From assembly GCA_036583965.1 (NCBI GenBank), contig JAZBQD010000019.1:2719006-2783005 (forward strand): a stretch of 64,000 bases of DNA, given 5' to 3'. The notes under the pieces were generated by a model, which had not been told where the DNA came from, did no database searches, and saw nothing but the letters and a program-made list of their open reading frames with translations. The position numbers and the translations under genes were made by a program. Source of the DNA: Prunella strophiata. Taxonomy: Eukaryota > Chordata > Aves > Passeriformes > Prunellidae. Shown here piece by piece: positions 51,350 to 62,440 of this stretch (position 1 is the first letter of the stretch; every line of letters starts with the position of its first letter).

Positions 51350-51652
51350 TGGGAGAGCTCACCTGGAGAGGGACTGGGGACAAGGGATGGGGTGACAGGA
51401 CACAGGGAATGGCTTTAAACTAAAAGAGGGGAGATTAGGAGGGAATATTAGGGAGAAATTAGGGTGGGGAGGCCCTGGCACAGGGTGCCCAGAGCAGCTG
51501 GGGCTGCCCCTGGATCTCTGGAAGTGCCCAAGGCCAGGTTGGACAGGGCTTGGAGCCACCTGGGACAGTGGAAGGTGTCCCTGCCCATGGCATGGGGTGG
51601 AATGGGATGGGAATTAAGGTCTCTCCAACCCAAACCATCCCATGACTCTCTG
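51350..51652 (+). mobile_element. CR1 LINE 3' end
   Basis: Forward-oriented: GGAGAGGGACTGGGGACAAG to GGTCTCTCCAACCCAAACC. Confidence 0.87.
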
Positions 51653-51677
51653 ACAATCTCCAATTCCATGACAACTT

Positions 51678-52135
51678 GTTGAGAGATTGAAGTAGAAGCA
51701 AGTTTCAAAATAATGGCCTTGCAAAAAGACCAGGTATTTTAGAGGATCAGAACTGTAGAAGATGCATTGTAGCAGGACCACGTGGGATAAAAATACAGAT
51801 GATTGGTGCTAGAATTAATAACTTCTACAACATTCTATAAAAATACAGGTGATTGGTGCTAGAAGTAATAACTTCTACAACGTTCTATAAAAATACAGGT
51901 GATTGGTGTTAGAAGTAATAACTTCTACAACATTCTACAAAAATGTTGGTGATTGGTGTTAGAAGTAATAAAAACATTGTGTAGCAAAAGCTAATAGGCT
52001 AAAAAACATTTATAAGGTATTGTAACCAAGAAATAAATTAGCTTCTGAAAAAATAGCATTAAAATTAACATATCTTTTGTCTCACTGTTCATCGAGACTG
52101 ATAATGGAATAAAATCTTTTAAAACTCCTCTCAGT
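51678..52135 (+). mobile_element. LTR with tandem 50-bp repeats; ends approximate
   Basis: It starts near TGTTGAGAGATTGAAG and includes a GGTATTGTAACCAAGAAATA polyadenylation region, then TCTTTTGTCTCACTGTTCAT, a pattern I recognise from songbird LTRs. It carries the 50-bp repeat listed separately. No target duplication was fixed. Confidence 0.6.
51787..51971 (+). repeat. 50-bp tandem repeat, about 3.7 copies
   Basis: Unit starts fall at 51787, 51837, 51887 and 51937, an exact 50-bp period. Each unit carries GTGATTGGTG or GATGATTGGTG (a reversed CCAAT box) and TAGAA(G/T)TAATAACTTCTA; the last unit is degenerate. Confidence 0.93.
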
Positions 52136-53904
52136 TGCCCCATCTCTGTAAAAGCTGAGAAAACCAACAACAACCAAATTTCTAAAGGCCACCAAAAGCA
52201 AGTGAGACTTCAGTTAATGAAGACAGGGAAGTGCATGAGTGGTAATTCCATGGAATATTCTGGATGGGGAGGGGAAATAATTTCACACAAGAGATTTTTC
52301 AGTAAAATCTGTGACACTGGGAAAGAGGTCCCTAACCACAGTTCCTCTGTTTAATCCTGCACAGGGGCTGTCACTGAAAAACTCCCAGGTTTAGTCCAGA
52401 AGACTTCATCCAAACTTATGACAGTAAAGAGCATTAAAAAGTGATGAACCAGAATTGCCATTTCAGCACCCAATTACACCAATTTTTCAGCACTCACCCA
52501 CCTTCAATAAATTCATTCATGTCTTGCATACTCAGATATTTCAGAAAGCTTAAACTACATCCTTTCAGTTACTTTTGTTTTATGGAAGAGTTAAAGACAC
52601 TGGAATTACATCATGTTGTAATTTAATTTATTTTTTGTTAATACAGAACTCCAAATCTATAACATGAAGTGTTATTTATCCTTATCCCTGCAATCTCAAT
52701 CCCTAGGAAAGGATTTGCCTTGATTTCTTTACTGCCTTAAGTCCTGCATATAATCTGCAGCTGGCAGTGCTTCAGACTGAAAGATATCAACATATTTGAC
52801 TGGTTATACACTTCCATGGTTTATTTATAAAAGAATTTCTAAATAAATCTGAATGGTGGAGATTAAAGTAGATGAAAACCACTTAATTTTAATTAGTCAC
52901 ACATATTTTACCACTTTTAGAGGAAATCAGTTTAAGAGATTTACTCTGCAACAAAGGATTTATTTATTTTTGCACAAATGTGTCTTTTTTTCCCCCTGAA
53001 AATCCAAAGAATAAAAGAATACAAGTGCTGTAATTAATGGTGTGATAAGAACACGAGTAATTTGTATTATGATAATCACCAAAATCCTCTGATTAACGAG
53101 AATTATGTTAAAATAAAAACTGTAGGCAACATATAAACTACTGCATGTGTGTGTAGTGTATGTGCACAACCCAGCCACTCCTTCTTCAGGAAGGTCTTTA
53201 AAACTGTGTGATCACATCTAATATAAATTGGAATTAAAAAGTGTCTACTCCATCACAACAAAGTCATCACTGAGCAGAATTTGCCTTAATTCCCTTTCTA
53301 ACACATCAATTCCATCATTCACTTCCTGCCACCACACTGCTGGACAGGGCATAGCCTTAAATTTCAATTTTGCACAGCTCAAAGGACCCTTTTTCACCTG
53401 CCTTGATTCAGGAGCACAAAACTGTGATAAAATTAAGATAACACAGAGATAAGAACTGGAGTGCTGGCCAAGCCCAGGCACTCCTGGCACTCTGCAGCCA
53501 TCAATCCCAAGACACTTATGATGATTCACCCACAAATGAGATCTAAAAGGTTAATAGAATATTCAGAGGCTCAGAAATTTAAATTAAAGCTGGTGCTTTG
53601 CTCAAATTGACAACTCCCAACTCTCCAAGCCCAAAGCCAAGAAGTTAGGCAAGAAACACAAGCTTATAAAACACCAGCAGGTCGAGATGTTTTTCAGGGT
53701 AAAAATTTCAGATTCCTGGTTTTTGGTGTTGTAACAATTCCTTAAATTTGATTTCCTTCTTACTACAGTGGCAAACAATTTGCAGCATGTGAGAATAATT
53801 ATATGTACAAGCTGAAGGCAACTGTGAGGCCACAAATGTGATGTCTAAAACTGAAAGTTAGTTAAATAATGAAGTGCTCATACATTTACTAAGGACCTGG
53901 CCTG

Positions 53905-54210
53905 AAATATTTCCAGGGATGGGGCACCCACACTTCTCTGGGCAACCTGTGGCACTGCCTATCTTTATAAATACAAGTAAATAAATAAATAAAAATATAT
54001 TCCAGAATAACATTAAGGGTGCTGTTAGAGAATTTAAAAAAAAATATTGTGATCCATTCCTATTATATCAAGACTAAAATCATGTTCTGGGTATATTTCA
54101 TCAGGAACTTTAGGGATAGGACAAGGAGATATGAGTTCAAACTGAAAGAACTGGAATTTAATTAAGATATGTGGAAGAAAATCTTGTCTGTGAGGACAGT
54201 GATGTTGTAA
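53905..54210. mobile_element. Degenerate CR1 pieces
   Basis: 53910-53965 (CCAGGGATGGGGCACCCAC; CTGGGCAACCTGT) reads in reverse orientation. 54100-54210 (GGACAAGGAGATATGAGTTC) reads in forward orientation. Both are short and old. Confidence 0.5.
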
Positions 54211-55011
54211 TAAAATAGCCCCAAACTAAAATTGCATGATTTCATGTTTGCTACCTAACATAACACACTTAAATTTTTTTTATTTTTTTTATAAAAAGCT
54301 TAACATTGCACACCTTTCTAGCTTTCCTTCATGTTATTTCAGAACACAGCAGGTGACTGACTCTTAAATAAATTGAACCTCTTGTTTGATCCCAGCCTGG
54401 TGACCTCCCTTTGTTCAATGTGTGACCTGTCCTGCTCCTCCAAAAGGAAAAGTCCTGCAGAGGAGTTCAAGGGTGAAGCCTCAGAAAGCTTCAGAGGGAC
54501 ACAGAGCCTGTCACTGAGCTGAAGAGAGATTTCACTCACTGAACAGTAAAAATCATCATTTTCCTGCTTCATCCAGTAACTCCCAGTTGCTCCACTGGAA
54601 CAATTTGTAAATTCCAGATGCAAACTACATTTGAGTTTCAATCCCACTGGCACAGGTGGGATTTTCCTTCCAGAGCAGCTCAACCTGTGAGCCTCCAGTG
54701 TTTGCTCCACTGCTGGATCCCAGAGGCAGGAATAGATGCTTTTTCTCTTCTGCAAACATGGAATTGCCTCTGATTTACCAAGACTGCCTGAAGTATTCCA
54801 GCAACAGCTCAAAAGTGTTTTTCCCTGAACTGTTTTTAATTGTTTTACACTATGAATTGAGCAATCAGGAATGAAAGGCTGCCCTGTGGGGCAGGTTCCA
54901 GTCAAACACAGAAGGAACCCCACAAGGTCTCTCTTTGCTTTCAGTGCTTTTCCCTAAAACTGAGGGATGTGCTCCAAGTCATCAATGCTGTAAATATCCC
55001 AAAACACAGAA

Positions 55012-55410
55012 CCACAGAATGGTTTGGGTTGGGAGGGAAATTCAAGATCATCTCATTCCAACCCTGCCATGGCAGGGACACTTTCACTGTCCCAGGCTGC
55101 TCCAAGCCCTGTCCAACCTGGCCTGGGACACTTCCAGGGATCCAGGGGCAGCCACAGCTGCTCTGAGAATTCCATCCCAGCCCCTCCCCACCCTCCCAGC
55201 CAGGAATTCCCAATTCCCAAAATCCCACCCATCCCTGCCCTCTGGCACTGGGAGCCATTCCCTGTGTCCTGTCCCTCCATCCCTTGCCCCCAGTCCCTCT
55301 CCAGCTCTCCTGGAGCCCCTCCAGGCCCTGCCAGGGGCTCTGAGCTCTCCCTGGAGCCTTCTCCTCTCCAGGTGAGCACCCCCAGCTCTCCCAGCCTGGC
55401 TCCAGGACAT
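55012..55410 (-). mobile_element. CR1 LINE 3' end
   Basis: Reverse-oriented: CAGAATGGTTTGGGTTGGGA, then CCATGGCAGGGACACTTTC, and on to the CCAGGTGAGCACCCCCAGCT region. Confidence 0.9.
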
Positions 55411-56231
55411 AATTTTGTCAGGAAGGATTTTCCTGGTTTAAGGTAATAGTTTAATTATCATATCCACAATTGCTCTTTCCACAGACCCGATCCTGATGGT
55501 CCAAGCCAAAATCCTAAAGCTCACTTCACAGGCCATGTCAAGCAGGAAGAACTCAGAAAAAAACCCTCAGACCGTCAAAACATGAGATGGGCTGCAGTTT
55601 TAAACTTAGAATTGTATTTTTATTGAATTCTTATCCATCAAAACAGTTCACTAAACTTCAATCCTAGTGCTCTGAAGCACTTCCACCACTGGCATTTGCT
55701 GCTGGAACCACAGAGTTTGTCCTTTATCAGCTCTTTTCCCCCCAGGGAGACTTGCATTTTTTAAAAACCACACAAGAACAACTCCTGTGCCACATAAGCA
55801 CCTCCCAAAAGTGAGTGTGTGCTCTCAGCCCATCCCCAAAAAGCCACAGGGCTTTTGCACAATCCCATCCTCACACCCTGAGTGTGCTCTCCTGAAAACC
55901 CTGCTGTGTTCCCCAGCTCCACCAGCACAGATGAACAGCTGGAACAACAGGTTCCTGGAATATCTTCCAAAATAAAGAGAAGCAAGATTGTCTCAGTGCA
56001 CACCTCAGACCTGCCACTAATGAACAAGATGACAGCAAAGGTTATTATGTCCTTGCATGGCTTCAACTCCTCCCTTCTCCACCACAGGGATTATTTTTCT
56101 GTGCTCTCCTCCTGAACTCATTTCCTTCTTCTCCAAGCCAGCTCCAGAGCTCCCTATCCCTTCATCCTGATGTTTAAATTTTCCTTCATTCTTTTCCTAA
56201 CCCTGAAGGGTTTCCCCTACAGTATGATTTT

Positions 56232-56380
56232 CACAGAAACCCAGAATGGTTTTGTTTGGGAAGGACCTTGAAGACCCCCCCAGCCATGGCAGGGACACCT
56301 TCCACCATCCCAGGCTGCTCCAAGCCCTGTCCAGCCTGGCCTTGGGCACTTCCAGGGATCCAGGGGCAGCCACAGCTTCT
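56232..56380 (-). mobile_element. CR1 LINE 3'-end fragment
   Basis: Reverse-oriented: CAGAATGGTTTTGTTTGGGA to AGGGATCCAGGGGCAGCCAC. Confidence 0.85.
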
Positions 56381-57439
56381 CTGGCAACACTTTTAGTTTC
56401 TTTCATTGTAAATTTCACTGCCTGGGATCCCACTTGAACCTCGTGTTCACAATCCCAGTGCTCACTAATCCTGCTATTTACAACATTTATTATCTGTGGA
56501 GTTTCCCCTCTCCAGCCACTCACAGATCACATCACACCCCTGACCTTTTCTCTGGCCAACTCTCAAACCTCTCCCTCACCTTCACTGTTTTCAACCTTAG
56601 AGATTCTCTGAGACAACTGCTCCTGCTTCTTATTTTAATTTCTTGCTCTTTTGCAGGTTTTTTTTTTTTTTTTTCCCATCTAGGCCTTCTGCTCACTAAC
56701 TGGCACAGCTCTAACCCAAGCCATAACCCTGGCACATCCTTGTGCTCCTCCAAGAGCTCTGGACAAGGTGTTGGTTGATGCTCACAGCGTTGTTTTTCCC
56801 TAAAAGAGCATCACACACACAAAAATTCACCAGTCATCAGTCCTTAATTCAACTCTCCCAATGAAATCCCATCCTGCTCCTTTGATCTCAACACTGTCCA
56901 ACCCATGTTCAAGCCTGAATGAAGTCAGAGCAGAACTCCTCATCCTTCCCATCCCACAAACATTTCCTGCTGCCACAGTTACAGCAGAAAACACTCCTCT
57001 CACCCCCAGCTTGTAATCCAAATATTTCCTACACCTCTGCCTTTGTCCCTGTGGACCAAATCCAGCAGGAGAAGTGCTGGACCACATCAAAGGACAAGCA
57101 CAACTTCCCAAGCCATGTCCTCCTTTAGCCACTCTGCTGTAGCTGAACCATCCACTGGAGAATTATTTTAGTCCCACTTAAAGGAGAAAGACAACACATT
57201 AATTTTGATTAAATATGCTTAAATAACACATAAAAGCTGAGGGCAGGGAAGAAACTTGCCCTCAGAGACACATCCCAAGTGTGCTGCCACCTCAACCCTG
57301 GCCTAGTGAAAGCATCCAATAATTCCCAAGCTCCCTCTACTGAGAGGCCACAAAAAAACCCTGAAAATACACACAAACAAATGTGATTTAACATATGGAA
57401 CACTGCAAATCTGAAAGTAATTTCTAAGTGTGTTAGGTC

Positions 57440-57565
57440 ACAGGATCCCAGAGTGGTTTGGGTTGGAAAGAACTTTAAATCCCATCCCATTCCACCCCCT
57501 GCCATGGCAGGGACACCTTCCAGGGTGCTCCAAACCCTGTCCAGCCTGGCCTGGAACACTTCCAA
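57440..57565 (-). mobile_element. CR1 LINE 3'-end fragment
   Basis: Reverse-oriented: CCCAGAGTGGTTTGGGTTGG to CCAGCCTGGCCTGGAACAC. Confidence 0.85.
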
Positions 57566-60500
57566 GCCTTTTGGTCAGGAAGGAATTGGCCAAAAACTAA
57601 GCTACAAGATGTTTTTGAAATGATGGAACAGTAAAAACAGCACAAAAAAAGAACCCAGAAAGATTCTGAGTAGTGAAAGCAACGTGTCACCTTTACAAAG
57701 TAAACTCTCACTGTTTTATTTGCTAAAGGATTACACACCTAGAGATAAAAAAAGCCATAAAACTTTATTCAGGACTTCAGCCTTCAATCAAAAGGTCCTT
57801 TATATAAAGCAAATTGTTATCAACCAAGTTCAAAGACTGTCCAACACACCAAAACCTTCTAACTGTGCTGTCAAATGACTAAAACCACTGCTAAATCCAG
57901 ACTAAACCAAATGAAAGTCACAAACAATGATCAACTCTTGATTTCATACCCTAAATTTTCATCTTGATCAAGAAGGCAGCTAAAATGGTTTTTTAAAGCA
58001 GCCCAGTTCCAGCCTGAGCAGAGAGATCTTAATTTTAGGACCCAGTGTTCCACTCTGTATTTACAGGTATTTCCAGATTAAAGTCAGTAAAATATGTGTT
58101 GTACCAGTACATCTTCACTCAGGAATGGTTCTAGTGAACAAGTTTGTTTCTAAATACAAAAATAGGCTTTTTACTTAATAGACTTCAGCAACTGCTATGT
58201 AGAAAAATAATATACATTACAAAAACAAATAAAAACAACCCCCAACCTTACCAAACCTTTGTCTGGGAGTGGAGTAATTTAAATAAATACAGGCAACTTT
58301 ACACAGTACCCATGAAAAAAAGCAAATACCTGGCAGGACAAGGGCTGCATGGGACAAACCCACAAGCCAGAAAACAGGGGAGAGTCACCCAAAAATTCAC
58401 AGACCATGGATTTTACAGACTCACACAGGACTTTGAATACTCCACTGACAAACTCCAGAGCAAAATGGTTGTAAAGCAACCCTCTTCAACTGGGAGGGCT
58501 GAAAAGGGCTGGATAATTTAAGATTTAAACAGAAGACCCTTCTATAAAATATCACACTTGTCACCTCCACAGAAAACAAGAAATAGCCCTGCTCCAAATT
58601 ACTCACTTATCTGAAAGCCTACACTAATAATTTTCATCCTCTTGAACCATTTTTGCTGGTTGTACAGCACTAATTAAATAAATCCCAGAGGTCACAAGGT
58701 AAGGATGAAATTCTCAGTAATTAATCTGCTCAAATTGTAACTCAGGCTGATATTCCTGATGTTACCCACGAATCCTGCAGCGAGCTTAAAATGCAGGTAT
58801 TAAAATAATATTCCTGCACATTCCAAGCTCTAACCAGCATTTCCCTGGCATTGTGATGCCCCAGGAATTGCCAGCTGAGGAACCAACTGCTCAGCGTGGT
58901 GGCTGTGGGAGAGCAGCCTCCCCTGGAGCCCAGCACATACAGGAAAAAGGGCAAAATAACAAAGAGAAAAGCTTTTGACCTTTGCTCTGAGCTGAACCAT
59001 GAATCAGCAAAACCAGCCAGCAGTTTCTGTACTCTTGAACAGGCACCTCAGCACATTTCAAGGCAGTTGTACTCATCATACCTCATGCTTGTGTGGCCAG
59101 AGAGGAGGATTCTCCTGCCTTACTCACAGCTGGTTTGACACGTCAACATCAGGGCAGCAGCCACCCTTTGGATCCAGAATTACACACATGCTACCAAATG
59201 GGAATAATATGGAAATTATGGCTCCACCAAGGCCTTCAAAGGCACAGAGAAGACTGAATCCTGGGATCTGACCTTGCTGTTCTCTCAGATCTGGATGCAG
59301 CAGTCAGGAAGAATGGGAGGAAGGCACTCATGGGGAACAGAGGCAAGGAAATGTGCAGTGAGGAAGTTAAACCAGAAGGCACCAGAAGCCCCTTGAAAGA
59401 CCAAAAGTTGATCCCAGCCTTGCAAAGGACTGGACCTGCTAATAAGAAAAGACTTGAGCACTCCCCTTAATCAGCTTTCTGAGGGCTGGAAATCATCCCC
59501 GTCATTAGTCTGCTCAGGCCCAGGAGTTTATTCCTCCCTGCCTCTGGTGCTAACCTCTGGGAATCTCTCCTTCCCAGCACCAGAAATTGTCCCTGCACAG
59601 CCCATGCTGTCATCTGAAACATCTGCTCCTCCAGCTTAATGAGACTGAATCAGCTTCCAAAATGGACAAGGCACGGTGTCAAGAAATTAAACCTTTAAGC
59701 TGCTGACGAGTGCAGCCTCTTGCTCCCATTACCAGGAGCAATCCTGCCTCACCTGACAGCTCTGCTTGCTCCTTCCCCTCTCTCTAAGCACAGTTACAGG
59801 GATGGCAGCAGATTTTCCTCCTCCCCTGGCTGTCCTGCATCTTCTCTTCCCAGGAACCACGTGGCAGCTGCACCCAGTGCCAACATCAAGGGGCTTCAGC
59901 GTGGTGACAGGGAGAAGCAGCTCCAGTTTCTGCTCAAGAAGCTGTGCCCAGGCTCCTCTAGCTCAGAGTTTGTGTGGACTGAGACCTCTGCTCACTCCTG
60001 GGGCTCAATGTCTGTCTGCTGGGGTGATGATTTGAAAGACAAATTGTCACACGAGTGAACTGTATTGTCATTTATGGGCCTCCCTCCTGTAAAGAGGCTG
60101 ATAAATAAAGAGGGAAAACAACAGAAAGCCCTGGTTTTCACCTCTGAAACAGATCTGTTGTTGCCCTGAGACTCCCACCTAGTCTCAAGATGAGAGAAAT
60201 CTGCCTGCCCCTTCTGCCAAGCCCATGCTCAGCTCCTCTGCAGCTCACCCTACTCCACGACATCTCCCTTGTCCTTGAGGGAACACAGCTGGAAAGCAAA
60301 TGCTCAGGAACAGCAGGTGAGCACAGCCTGTCAGCCTCAGGAAAACAGGGGTTCACTTGTCCAGAAAGACCCTTGAGCCCTTCCCACCAGGGAAAAGTGC
60401 AGGGAGATGGGGTCTCTGCCCCTCTTTCACTGCTGCTCCCCAAGGTCTCCTGTCCCCCAGCAGAGGACACACAAATGCAAGGGGAAGGGTGGCACAGGGG

Positions 60501-61506
60501 GTGCATTCCCCACCTCATCTTGAAGTTGAGGGGGTGAAACAAATTTCCCTCTATTGGAAGGGTAGAAATTAAGGAGTACGTAGGTATGAGATGCCTGTTG
60601 CAGTTCCTCCAAGAGAAAGGAGGAGAAATCCCACTTCATGCCTGCTCCCAGAGGGCAGGTGATGAGAAATGAAATGGAAAGCACAAGATCATAATTTCCC
60701 TAGTGGAGAGGATGAGGGTCACAAAGGGGAAGCCAGGGACAACCCTTGCTTCCATCATTCCTCACTGAAGAGGAGAGATCAAAGATATGTCTGTGGAGGA
60801 GGCAATGGACAAACAACTGATGTTTCTACTCTGCTGCTTCTGAAGGAAAGGTGTGCAGGGAGAGTGCTGAAGGCAAATACCCACCCTCACTCACCCTCTG
60901 CTTAGGAAAAGCAGAGCACAAGAAGGTTCTCTGCCACCTTCCCTCCCACTTTCTTCCACCACACATGCCAAGAAACGAGCAGATGCCCAGACCTCCCTTT
61001 TCCAAGCCTCTGGTGCCAGGTGTGCATGCCCCAGATCGTGTCCTTCATGTGTCTGTGTGCACAGGGAGGTGAGAAGGGGAAAGATGCTCAGTTCCCTGCG
61101 CTGCTGGACGTGGCTGATGTGCCCAGAACACCCTGAGCGGGGGTACCCCTCATCCTCGGGGAGGGCCCAGAGCCCCCTCTCTCAGGGACGCCCAAATATT
61201 TTCCCTCACAGGCGTCCCTGAGCCTCGGAAGGGGAATTCCCACCCCTCCTCGCTCAGGTACGTGCTGGAGATTCGCTCCGCGGGTCCTCCCTCCCTGGAT
61301 AATTTATCCTAAATCCCTTACACAGGAACACACCGGCAGCGAGGCGAGCTCGGCCGGGGCAGCAAAGGCCACCCGGTGTCCCCCACACGGTGTCCCCGCG
61401 GCGGGGCCACCATCGCCGGCTCCGTGCGCTCGGGGGATGCCCAGCACCCCTCACGGGCACCACAGGGCACCGCTGCCACCCCCGCGACCGGCACGGCGGC
61501 ACTCAC

Positions 61507-62201
61507 GGTTCCAATAGACGGGGTAGCTCTCGGCGCTGGCCACATCCACCTCGTAGAGCCCGCTCCGCACGCACACCGGCTCCACGGCCGCCGGCTCCCC
61601 CGCGCCGCCGCCGCCACTGCCCAGGGCGCGGAACGCCAGCTCGATGCGCAGCGAGTCGTAGCCGATGAAGGGCTTCCAGGTCTTGCGGTCCTCGCGGTAG
61701 AACCAGCGCACCTCCTCGGCGCCCAGCTCCCGCACCACCTCATAGCGGGGCCGGCCGCCGCCCGGCCGCCGCCTCTCGGGCAGCGCGGTGGCCGCCAGCG
61801 AGAAGCCGCTGCCGCCGCTGTCGCTGCTGCCCAGCCCCGCGCCCTCGCCCTCGCTGCCCTCGCCGCCCGTGCCCGTCGAGTAGCGCAGCGACGCGCCGGA
61901 CTCGGCCGAGTCGAAGTCGCCGGCGGCGGCCTCGTCGCTGAGGCTGCGCTCCCGCGGCGGCGCCGCCGGCTCGGGGTCGCCCTCGGAGGAGGAGGTGGAG
62001 AGCGCGGCGCGGAGCGGCTGCGGGCGGCGGGGCGGGCGGGCGCGGGCAGCCGCCTCCTCTTCCTCCTCCTCCTCCTGCTCCGCCGCTTCCTCCTCCTCCT
62101 CGCCGCGGCTCGGCCGCTCGTAGCCGCCGCTGCCCGTAGCCGCCGGCTTGGCCGGGCAGGTGCCGAGCGCCCTGCGGCGAGCCGGGCTCGGGGTAATCCA
62201 T
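61507..62201 (-). CDS. DDHD1: DDHD1 coding exon 1, with an apparent one-base frameshift
   Basis: DDHD1 is an intracellular phospholipase A1 that prefers phosphatidic acid. On the minus strand the ATG at 62201-62199 reads MDYPEPGSP, like the human start MNYPGRGSP. The conserved remainder is in another frame: a poly-Glu segment (about 62101-62054), SLSDEAAAGDFDSAESGASL (about 61950-61890), then RYEVVRELGAEEVRWFYRED (61747-61688), KTWKPFIGYDSLRIELAFR (about 61685-61629) and SGLYEVDVASAESYPVYWN. It ends with C before the donor GTGAGT (61506 down). No ATG exists in the conserved frame between its upstream stop (62395-62393) and RYEVV. One surplus base between about 62190 and 62060 would reconcile everything: 694 nt is 231 codons plus 1, the phase exon 2 needs. 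A sequence error is the simplest cause. VRWFY and WKPF are WWE-like signatures. GC content is very high. Confidence 0.9.
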
Positions 62202-62440
62202 GCCGCAGCGCGCCCTGCCCGGCGGGGCCGCCTGGCCTCGCCCCGCCCGCCCCGCGCCCGCCCGCTCCGCCCCGCTCGCTCCGCTCGGCTCGGCTCGGCT
62301 CCGCTCGGCCCCGCTCGGCTCGGCTCGCCTCGGCCCGGCCGCGCTGCCGCAGCCGCCGCCGGCTCCGAGCGGGCGGGGGCGGCGCCGCTTCGTCACGCGC
62401 GGCGCGACGCGAACGGGGGCGGAGCGGGGCGGGGCACGGC
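62202..62440 (-). promoter_or_regulatory. DDHD1: DDHD1 promoter and 5' UTR region
   Basis: An extremely GC- and CpG-rich block upstream of the DDHD1 start codon. 62270-62335 is an imperfect GCTCG pentamer repeat. Sp1-type GC boxes lie at 62415-62434 (GGGGGCGGAG, CGGGGCGGGG). There is no TATA box. The CpG-rich zone extends through exon 1 to about 61380. The transcription start is not visible. Confidence 0.65.

Larger units (their letters stand above)
48191..61506 (-). other. DDHD1: DDHD1 intron 1
   Basis: A 13.3-kb intron with a GTGAGT donor. It contains CR1 ends (48340-48476, 51350-51652, 53905-54210 in pieces, 55012-55410, 56232-56380, 57440-57565), a CA/TA microsatellite (48969-49100) and an LTR with internal 50-bp repeats (51678-52135). 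Stretches at 49110-51340, 52140-53890 and 57570-61500 are unique, with nothing recognisable apart from short A or T runs. Confidence 0.8.
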
